From positions 496,001 through 560,000 of the forward strand of contig NADL03000697.1 in assembly GCA_002205965.3 (NCBI GenBank): DNA of 64,000 nt, written 5' to 3'. A program made the position numbers and the translations under genes. The stretch is from Kappaphycus alvarezii (taxonomy: Eukaryota > Rhodophyta > Florideophyceae > Gigartinales > Solieriaceae). Every line of letters starts with the position of its first letter. The first letter of the stretch is position 1. The notes under the pieces were generated by a model. That model had not been told where the DNA came from. It ran no database searches and saw only the letters and a list, made by a program, of their open reading frames with translations. Below, one piece after another: positions 35,378-43,696 of this stretch.

Positions 35378-35545
35378 ATGGACAACAATCTGTCTCTGCA
35401 GGGACCATATGGAACTGAGCGCTTGTGGGTGCCGGTTAGCTGCCTAGGTTGGTCCGACTTCAATTCTGTGAATAGCGATGACGTTGATGACGATTTTGCC
35501 GGAGCAGGAGAGCTAGGGCTGGTGCAAGACCCGGAGTTTCAGTAA
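35378..35545 (+). CDS. Small acidic ORF or candidate exon
   Basis: The ATG at 35378 opens 55 codons (MDNNLSLQGPYGTERLWVPV...) ending DPEFQ and a TAA. The end overlaps a textbook splice donor: CA then GTAAGT at 35542-35547. It could be the first exon of a host gene. The Ty3 element's 5' LTR begins 37 bp further on. No family is recognised, and it may be chance. Confidence 0.25.
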   Translation: MDNNLSLQGPYGTERLWVPVSCLGWSDFNSVNSDDVDDDFAGAGELGLVQDPEFQ

Positions 35546-35583
35546 GTCACGATGAGAGGTAAGATGTTGGTTGCTAAGGCATG

Positions 35584-36303
35584 TGATGTGCGCAAATTCG
35601 CGCACGAAAAAATCTAGATGAGGACCATGATCGTATACAGTATCGGAATTGGGAAGATATTTTTACAGTTTTTGAATTTGCAAGATATTTTTAATTTGGG
35701 TGAGTGTGGCAAATTCGTCGGCTGATTTTTTTCATTTTAGGACACGCTGTCATAGTAGATGTCAGTACAGTTCCAGGTTGTGGGTGATACGACAAGTAGC
35801 TCTGAAAGGTCTATATAATGGCCACATCAATTCCCACCCCTGGCCGATGGATGGCTGGCATGGGTATGGCACCTAGATATTTACCTTGAGGAAATATCTT
35901 CTAATAGTCTCTCTGGTTCACACGATTACCGTGAATACATTTTATGGTTATTAGTATGTTTGTTGGAGACTTTTGGGGTAGCCAAAAGTCTATATAAGCC
36001 GAGTAAACTGCTTCCTTTAGTGGAGGTGAAGCAAGTTGGCAGACAACTTCAAGCCAAGTCCCGAGTAGTAGGAAGTTGAGAGTCAACTTCAGACCCAAGA
36101 AAACTTTTCTTACGCTAGTCGCAGAGCGTCGGTGGTAGACCCTGCCCCTTTTATACTTGCTTGTAGCTTCCTCAACTCTCTTCTATATACACTCCCTTTT
36201 GTTCGTTCAACAATACCACGGCAGCACTTTTGTCGCTCGCAACACCTCCTTCTCAGGGTAATTGGTTCTGAGGATCTCTTCCCCCGCCGATTTACCCCTA
36301 TCA
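35584..36303 (+). repeat. 5' LTR of the young Ty3 element
   Basis: 720 bp, TGATGTGCGC...CCCCTATCA. TATATAAG at 35991-35998 is the likely promoter. Compared with the LTR at 5901-7230, it lacks about 600 bp of U3 that carries the acidic ORF. Confidence 0.93.
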
Positions 36304-36304
36304 T

Positions 36305-36323
36305 TTGGTACTCTTGTGGAGGG
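36305..36323 (+). promoter_or_regulatory. Ty3 primer-binding site
   Basis: TTGGTACTCTTGTGGAGGG lies one base after the LTR. It is conserved at 18970 and on the minus strand at 5881-5899. The primer tRNA would end ...AAGAGTACCA. I cannot name the tRNA. Confidence 0.6.
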
Positions 36324-36390
36324 GTTGCACCCGAGGTATTCGAGTTGAGCAGTAGTAAGGAACACTTCGGGGGATTTCTTTTCTGTAATC

Positions 36391-37700
36391 ATGGATCTCA
36401 ACGCTGCTCGTATAACGTTCACAGGGGCAAGACTGAAGACGTTGAGGAGTTTCTTTACACATATGTCAACGTTGTGATGCGAGAGAAGGGCGATGAAGAG
36501 AAGGCCGCAAGTATCTTCGCCTATCTTCATGGTGACGCAAAGCACAAATATAAGTCCAAGTTTATCGACGGGTGGTCTCTTAACGGGAATGGGCGTAACT
36601 TCGGTGAGGTATGTGAGTGGCTTGTGAAAGAGTATGCTAAGGAGGTAGAACCAGATGAGATGATTCGTACTGCCATAGAGGCCCGGCTCAACTTCGACGA
36701 TTTGTTAAGCTCATTGGTGTACTTGTGTGATCTTTATGAAAAGGCTGGGTTCAACGCCCAAGCCAAGTACGGAATGCTGCGTAAGGCGGCTATGGGGGAT
36801 AAGCGGCTCTCCGATTTCCTCCTTATCAAGGGCCCTCACACTTTTGATGAACTGAAGGGTACCATAGTAGAATTTGTCAAAAATTCGGAGACGTTTCAGT
36901 CACTGAGTGAGGTACCGAGGGAAACCCGCACATCGATGCCTATCGTACATCCTGAAAAGAATTATCAAAGGCCGGCTACTAGTGCAGCGGCATTAGAATC
37001 TGTCAGGAGCGATGTCAAAAACTTGGAAGAAAGGTTGGAAACCCGATTCGATAATCGACTTGACATGATAACCTCGCAGTTGGAAAGCCTTACTCTTACC
37101 ATTAAGAAGAACCAGTCTGGGGCCCCTAAGGCCGCAGAAGTCTGTTCTTACTGTCACAAGCCTGGACACTTTGCAAACAGGTGTCCTGATAATCCACATA
37201 GAAACACTCGTTGTGCAAAGTGCGGTCGATATGGGCATCATGAAAGTAACTGCTGGTCTAAAGACAACAGAAGAGCAAATTTATCGGAAGCAAGGAGTGA
37301 GTCAGGACCAGAGGTGAAAATCTTACAAAATAGAAGGGATCAAAGGTTGACGGATGCCGGTAACGTATCCATCGCTGAAGAGATTAGTCAAGTCAATGTG
37401 ACAAAAAGGGATGGGGAAGGGAACATTTTATCGAAGAAACCTAGGCTAGAGTATGGAATGCTGGAGCATATCCCAGCACCTGTACCTCCTCGAACCAAGA
37501 GGTCTGATCAAGTTGTTCCAGGAGTGGGAGTCACTCCGGCCAAGAAGACGAAAAAGAGTAAGAAAGTTAAGAGTATCTCTAAGGACGTACTAGAGTATGT
37601 GAAGAGGTACAATTTGGTGGCTGAGCTTGCATCGGCCCCAACTGGGATAACGTTTGGTCAACTTTTGAGGGGCGACGCAGAGGATGCGAGAAAAGAACTC
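36391..37700 (+). CDS. Ty3 gag region (capsid and nucleocapsid; fossil)
   Basis: Starts MDLNAARITFTGARLKTLRS and continues with a capsid-like helical region (DLYEKAGFNAQAKYGMLRKA; DKRLSDFLLIKGPHTFDELK). A coiled stretch follows (VKNLEERLETRFDNRLD). Then come two CCHC zinc knuckles at about 37142-37255 (CSYCHKPGHFANRC and CAKCGRYGHHESNC). A basic Lys-rich tract follows (KKTKKSKKVKS). Related gag regions occur at about 4830-5812 and 47086-48330. Confidence 0.85.
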
Positions 37701-37779
37701 AAAAAAATTATCAGGTCTAATAAGTCCGCTAAGGGTAAGAAACTGTTTCTTCAATCGGCCTCGACAGCACCAAGACGTC

Positions 37780-38090
37780 TTAAGCTGGTACCAGTCAAAG
37801 TATTGGGTATGAAAACCCAAGCTCTCTTCGATTCGGGTGCTGTTCCAAACCTCATTTCAGAAACTTTGGTGACAGATCTAGGTCTCGAAATTACTCCAAC
37901 GACTCGAAAAATAACTGTAGCGGATGGAACCGTCTCAAAATGCATGGGCACTGTTGACAAGGTTTCCGTGTTCTTTGGGGACTCTAAAGTTGATGTAGAC
38001 TTTCTTGTCATGCCGGATCTCCCTTTCGATGCAATCATTGGCTGCCCCACAATGGAAAGACTAGGACATGCATTGACTTGGGCAACCAAA
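37780..38090 (+). CDS. Ty3 protease domain (fossil)
   Basis: Retropepsin-type aspartic protease with the active-site LFDSGAVPNLIS at about 37823-37860 and a downstream FLVMPDLPFDAIIGCPTM flap-to-end segment. DSGA is the usual DTGA/DSGA catalytic motif. Confidence 0.85.
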
Positions 38091-38759
38091 TGGTTTCAGT
38101 TAATATTGACGGCAGAACCGTGAAGATGCCCCTGGATTTCGACAAAAGCACGCATCCTGAAGATTTAAAAGAAACGGACAGTGAAGATTTCACTTCTAGC
38201 TATGACAGCGAAGATTCGGAACCAACTAACACTTTCGGAAGTGGAAAAGGGTACCCTCGGGGGTAATGAACATGGCATGGGACGATTATGATTCCGGGTT
38301 TGAAACAGATGACGACTGGATTCTAGGATAAGTTTGAAACCCGAATGTGTTTCTTTTTGCGATGATATCGAATCAAAGGACAGAATTCGGAGCATGAAAG
38401 AAGATTACCTTTGCAAAGAAAATAAGAATACGTCGAATTCCATATATGAAGATGTGAGCACGACGGAAGAGGTCCTTCAAAATATTGAGGTTGAGGATCA
38501 AGAAGAAAAAGGGCGCCAAATGGCAGAAATCCAAGGAAAAGTGCAGCACCTTCCCGCCCCCGCCTCACTGAAAATATCCGACATGTTAACATCTTCCGAA
38601 GTAATTGCATGGAGCGTTTCAGATTTAGACAAGCAAGTGTACCGGTTACTCACTCGTTCGAACTTACCGACACTCAACCGATTTACCACAAGCCTAGACG
38701 TCAACCGCCAAAATATGACCAATTTATCTCAGAAAATGTTACAAGTATGCTGAAAAATG

Positions 38760-39330
38760 ATATTATTCGACCAGTTTCATCCCCATGGTCGTTTCCAGTT
38801 GTGGTCGCACCAAAGAAGGATGGAAAGCTGCGTTTTTGCGTCGATTACCGACAACTGAACCAGAGAATGATACCCGATCGATTTCCGATTCCGAACATGG
38901 AGGAGATCCTCGAGGACCTGAAGGACGGGAGATATTTCACCTCAATTGACCTTTACACTGGCTATTGGCAGATTCCATTGGATGAAAAATGTAAGGAAAA
39001 AACAACCTTTACCAGCAAAGCCGGTACGTTCAGGTTCGAAGTGATGCCTTTTGGTCTCATGAATGCACCAGCTACATTCCAAAGAATGATGAACGAGGTT
39101 TTGAAAGGACTTCCATTCGCAAGAGTCTATATCGATGATGTCGTCATATTCTCAGAAACATTGGATCAGCACATCTCGCACGTCAAGACAGTTGTGGAGA
39201 GGATATCGGAGTATAGCTTGAAAATTAAGTTGAGCAAATGCTTCTTTGCGAAAACTTCTATCCAATTACTCGGTCATATCGTCGACCAAGAGGGAATTAG
39301 AGTGGATCCAGAGAAAACGAAAAAAATAAG
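38760..39330 (+). CDS. Ty3 reverse transcriptase domain (fossil)
   Basis: Shows SPWSFPVVVAPKKDGKLRFC, DYRQLNQRMIPDRFPIPNM, SIDLYTGYWQIPL (first Asp), VMPFGLMNAPATFQRMMN and the YIDD box at 39128-39139, then LSKCFF. It is a canonical Ty3-group RT. Confidence 0.93.
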
Positions 39331-39549
39331 TTGGCACCAAGGCCCGCTTCAAAGACGGAGGTCCGAAGCTTCTTAGGACTGGCCTCATATTACAGAAGAT
39401 TTATCAAAGATTTCGCCAAGACTGCAGCACCGTTACATGCCAGCACTACGAAGAACGGAAAATTTTACTGGAACAAGGAAATGGAAACTGCATTTCAGGA
39501 GCTTAAAGATAAGCTATGTGTCCCCCAGTTCTCATGTACCCAGATTTCA

Positions 39550-39930
39550 AGAGACCATTCGTTGTGGAGACAGATGCCTCAGAACGGTCTTTGGGTGCCG
39601 TTTTGTCCCAAAAAGATGAAAACGGAAGACTACACCCTGTTCAATTCGCAAGCCGAACTCTGAATGACGCGGAAAAGAGATACTCAGTCTGCGAGAAAGA
39701 AGCGCTAGCTGTCGTCTTCGCGCTGAAAAAGTTTCGCGTATACCTTTTATCACTCGAGAAATTTGTCTTGATAACTGATCACCAGGCACTTAAAACAGCA
39801 TTCCAAAAGAAGGATGTACATCACCGCTTGGCCCGATGGCTCGACATTTTCGCAGAATATCGGTTTGAAATTGTGTATAGACCCGGACGCAATAATCAGC
39901 CTGCCGATTACCTATCCCGCTTGAGGGACG
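39550..39930 (+). CDS. Ty3 RNase H domain (fossil)
   Basis: FVVETDASERSLGAVLSQ, FASRTLNDAEKRYSVCEKEA, LITDHQALKTAF, RLARWLDIFAEYRFEIVYRP and NQPADYLSRL follow the standard order of Ty3 RNase H. RNase H removes the RNA strand during cDNA synthesis. Confidence 0.92.
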
Positions 39931-40079
39931 CACTGATTCCAAATGAAAAAGCTTCGGAGGACATCGTCGGAGTCGCCGAGTTGCAGTTGCCGAACGATAA
40001 CGAGTACGAAGCTAATATTCACGGACTGATCAAATTCCTCGATGGACTAGAAATGAGAAAGGTTGATCTTGAACACCGA

Positions 40080-41000
40080 AATTGGGTACGCAGGAATCAA
40101 AAGGCTTTTACATTGTGGAATGGGAAACTTTTCCGGCACACTAAAGCCGGTCCCCGAGTAGTGGCCCCTTTGAAAGAAAGAATGAAGATCTTGAGGACTT
40201 TCCATGATGAGCTAGGGCATTGGGATCTCGAAACAACCAAAAAATTCGTAACTGAGAGATTCTGGTGGCCCGGTATCCATAAGGACGTCTATAATTTCGT
40301 GAAAAGCTGCGACAACTGCCAAAAATTCACTCCAATACGGAAGTATAAGACAACTCTAAGTTTTCCAGTTTCCGGTCTCTTTGAAACCTTCTCAATTGAC
40401 TTCGCGGGCCCGTTCAAGGAAACTTCTTCCGGAAACAAATATCTCCTTATAGGGGTGGAACATCTTACTGGATGGCCAATAGCAGTTGCAGTCGAGGAGG
40501 CAAATGCTGAGGTGGTACTGAGATTCATCGAAAAAGAAATAATTGAACCGTTTGGTCTTCCAAAAAGGATCATCTCGGATAACGCCCTTTGTTTTACTGC
40601 AACTTCACTGCTTCGTTTTTTGGAAGAGAAAGGGATTCAGCTGAAGACCGTTCTCGCATACGCTCCTATGTCCAACGGGAAAGCGGAGAGGATGGTTGGA
40701 ACCATCAAACGAGCAATATCGAAAACTATGTTGGAGAATGAAATCCAGTGGGAAGATGCCTTACCAAAAGTGTTATACGGCTACCGTCGAAGAAGAGGAA
40801 GAAATGGACGCTCACCATTCGAGCTAATGTACGGAAGGGCTCCTAGAATGTTACAGAGAGACATGGAAACAAATATTATCGATGAAGAGAGTAGGGAAGT
40901 TGAACTACTGGCCACCGAAGGCTGGAGATCACACCGCGCGCTAACACAGACAAGAAATAAGGATGCAGAACCTGCAGTCAGAACCTTTTCAGTTGGCTCT
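40080..41000 (+). CDS. Ty3 integrase domain (fossil)
   Basis: An HHCC zinc domain (H-D-E-L-G-H ... C-D-N-C at about 40203-40320) precedes the DDE core. Asp lies at 40398-40400 (SIDFAGPF), Asp at 40578-40580 (ISDNALCF) and Glu at 40686-40688 (NGKAERMV). A GYRRRRGRNGRSPFELMYGR segment follows. No chromodomain is seen after it. Confidence 0.93.
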
Positions 41001-41270
41001 AAAGTACTTGTAGTACATGGAAAAGCAATGCAGCAGGCTGTGAAGTGGCCGGCCTTCCAAACCAAGTACTCGAACCCTTGCATCGTCACGGAGGAAAGAC
41101 ACCCGCACTATCAGCTCTGTTCAAGCTCAGGGAAGAGATCAAGGAGGGCCATCCATGCACGTCGTCTGGTCCCTTACCATCAGAGGCCTGAAGAATTCCT
41201 TCTCACACAGGACTATGCGCAACCACGGGGCATACTCATCTTTAACTATAGAATGATTCCTATGGGAGGA

Positions 41271-42350
41271 AAAAGGGCCTGGGAATGGATCATCTCGGTT
41301 ACGCGGGACTACTACGAACTCCACGTAATCATCCATTTCTACATTAATATATGCCTATGTTTTCGTACGTTGAACGGACCATTGCTACCTGAAGAAGATT
41401 TCCGACTATTAATAAGAGTTCTATTTTCATTCCAAAACGGAAGGTTCACGGAAGCAGGTCCAGAGTTTGTGGAGGTAATATATCATTACTCTATAGGAAG
41501 ATATGGAATGGTAGCTGCTGGAGACTTGTCGCAAACGTATCTGAATATTATCCGTCCAATTTACGTATTTCTCAAGAACAACCAAGACGTGCGACTGAGA
41601 GGTTACGCCTTACCCCCGGATATGGAATACAGGCTGGTCCCGTATCCTCTATGGGAACCTTACGTTTCTCCGCCACAAATTGGGAACGTTGGAGGCGGCG
41701 AGGATCCTCCTGAAGCAGTGATGATGACCAGAGGAGGACCTTCAGGAGACAACAACCCGCCCAGAAGAGGTTCCGGTCGTCCCCCGAGAGGACCTCGTGC
41801 AGGTCCCAGTACGTCAGGAGCTGGTCGCGGCCATTCATCGGGACCGTCCACCACAACTTCATCTCTAGCTCTCCTTCACAACCATGCACAGCATACAGTC
41901 GGAAGAAGAAGATTATCTTTTTGGCTGCGCAATATCTCCGAGGATGCGAACGATGCGCAGGTCATTTCTTATTTCATGATAAGCATCTGTTTATGTTTTA
42001 GGGCGCTACATGGACCGCACTTATCTTACGAAGATTCGTTCTTGATGATGCGCGTCTTCTTTTCTTATCGACATCCATTCCTCCGGCATCTTCCAGAAGA
42101 GTTTGCATATCACATATATTTTTTCACTCTTGGAAGATTCGGAAGAGTCACGGAAGAAGAATGTATTCAACCCCACCTCGATGTGATCAAACCAATATAT
42201 GAGGCTATGCTACAAAGTGAGGTACCAGTAATGCGAACCTACTTTTTAGAGCATCATATTGGTAATCAGTTGCATCCGTACCCGTTTGAGAGACCATACA
42301 TTTTATCAATAAGACAGCGAACACTAACGGAAGCAGAAGAAGAGCAGTGA
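41271..42350 (+). CDS. Ty3 post-integrase extension with two tandem modules (fossil)
   Basis: About 360 residues downstream of the integrase. Module A (about 41271-41670) has FYINICLCFRTLNGP, EEDFRLLIRVLFSF and YHYSIGRYGMV, then NIIRPIY and LVPYPLWEPY. Then comes a Gly/Pro/Arg/Ser-rich linker (about 41677-41910). Module B (about 41914-42300) repeats the pattern: FMISICLCFRALHGP, YEDSFLMMRVFFSY, FTLGRFGRV, DVIKPIYE, HPYPFERPY. The modules align along their length, so they arose by internal duplication. No known domain is recognised. It is not a chromodomain and no membrane segment stands out. Confidence 0.75.
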   Translation, partial: KRAWEWIISVTRDYYELHVIIHFYINICLCFRTLNGPLLPEEDFRLLIRVLFSFQNGRFTEAGPEFVEVIYHYSIGRYGMVAAGDLSQTYLNIIRPIYVFLKNNQDVRLRGYALPPDMEYRLVPYPLWEPYVSPPQIGNVGGGEDPPEAVMMTRGGPSGDNNPPRRGSGRPPRGPRAGPSTSGAGRGHSSGPSTTTSSLALLHNHAQHTVGRRRLSFWLRNISEDANDAQVISYFMISICLCFRALHGPHLSYEDSFLMMRVFFSYRHPFLRHLPEEFAYHIYFFTLGRFGRVTEEECIQPHLDVIKPIYEAMLQSEVPVMRTYFLEHHIGNQLHPYPFERPYILSIRQRTLTEAEEEQ

Positions 42351-42383
42351 CGAGTCGGGACGTTCGTCTTGAGCGAGAGGGCG

Positions 42384-43100
42384 TGATGTGCGCAAATTCG
42401 CGCACGAAAAAATCTAGATGAGGACCATGATTGTATACAGTATCGGAATTGGGAAGATATTTTTACAGTTTTTGAATTTGCAAGATATTTTTAATTTGGG
42501 TGAGTGTGGCAAATTCGTCGGCTGATTTTTTTCATTTTAGGACACGCTGTCATAGTAGATGTCAGTACAGTTCCAGGTTGTGGGTGATACGACAAGTAGC
42601 TCTGAAAGGTCTATATAATGGCCACATCAATTCCCACCCCTGGCCGATGGATGGCTGGCATGGGTATGGCACCTAGATATTTACCTTGAGGAAATATCTT
42701 CTAATAGTCTCTCTGGTTCACACGATTACCGTGAATACATTTTATGGTTATTAGTATGTTTGTTGAGACTTTTGGGTAGCCAAAAGTCTATATAAGCCGA
42801 GTAAACTGCTTCCTTTAGTGGAGGTGAAGCAAGTTGGCAGACAACTTCAAGCCAAGTCCCGAGTAGTAGGAAGTTGAGAGTCAACTTCAGACCCAAGAAA
42901 ACTTTTTCTTACGCTGTCGCAGAGCGTCGGTGGTAGACCTGCCCCTTTTATACTTGCTTGTAGCTTTCCTCAACTCTCTTCTATATACACTCCCTTTTGT
43001 TCGTTCAACAATACCACGGCAGCACTTTTGTCGCTCGCAACACCTCCTTCTCAGGGTAATTGGTTCTGAGGATTCTTCCCCGCGCCGATTACCCATATCA
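42384..43100 (+). repeat. 3' LTR of the young Ty3 element
   Basis: 717 bp, nearly identical to 35584-36303. TATATAAG is at 42789-42796. Its promoter points towards the cyclin gene that begins about 1.2 kb downstream. Confidence 0.93.
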
Positions 43101-43169
43101 CGTACCTTACCAAACTGTGAAAGGTGGGGTGAACAACAGGGGTCGGGGAATTGGCCCTATCTGCCACTA

Positions 43170-43300
43170 GGAGGGGAAGTTTGGGGTGTTTTTACTGTTG
43201 GAAGATATATTCGAGCTGTCGTAAAGGTTTCCAGACAACCCGAATAGCGAAAAACTCAAAAAGGAGTACCGACACAGTAATGGGGAGGAACTGCCATTAC
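43170..43300 (+). repeat. R repeat copy
   Basis: Matches 10618-10760 (GTTTGGGGTGTTTTTACTG...; CAGACAACCCGAA; GACACAGTAATGGGGAGGAA). It lies between the 3' LTR and the cyclin duplication arm. The next 400 bp (43300-43696) show no recognisable gene. Confidence 0.65.
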
Positions 43301-43696
43301 GATGGTGTGTTGATGGCGCAGGTGCGGGAGCGGCAGGAATCAGGTCGGGACAGATGGAAAGTGAGTGGACGAATTGGAATCTTCCTGGCGTGGAAATGGA
43401 ACGGAAGAGGACGTTCATGATTTCGAGGAGGTGCGACCGATCGACATGGCTTTGAGTAATGCAGCCGGGAGACGTAGAGAAGGGGAGAGCGTTAATGCCT
43501 GAGATGGCGGGCAGGAGCGCGGATTCCTGACAGGAAAGTCGACTCTGCTTCATTTCGAATGCAGGAATGGATTCAGGACCGGCGTTTCGAGTCATGGTAT
43601 GGATTACTGACAGCAAAATCAGCAGTTCTATGTGCAGGATTCGTTTTGAATTAAAAGCAGTTACGACGTTGCCACCATGCAGTGATGTGGCATTTG

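Larger units (their letters stand above)
35584..43100 (+). mobile_element. Ty3/Gypsy LTR retrotransposon, young and nearly complete
   Basis: Parts in order: 5' LTR 35584-36303; primer-binding site from 36305; gag about 36391-37700; protease about 37780-38090; RT about 38760-39330; RNase H about 39550-39930; integrase about 40080-41000; a novel post-integrase extension about 41100-42350; polypurine tract 42371-42383; 3' LTR 42384-43100. PR-RT-RH-IN order marks Ty3/Gypsy. All catalytic motifs are visible. The reading frame has a few breaks (about four). The LTRs differ by about three substitutions, so the insertion is recent. No target duplication is found: GCATG is on the left and CGTAC on the right. 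Confidence 0.95.

Noticed and set aside
41271-42350. Envelope protein or chromodomain after the Ty3 integrase
   Set aside because: No signal peptide or clear membrane anchor and no chromodomain aromatic pattern. It is two copies of a soluble-looking module.
43167-43616. Minus-strand 150-codon open stretch as a LINE or host gene
   Set aside because: No motif is recognisable, and its right part overlaps an R repeat.
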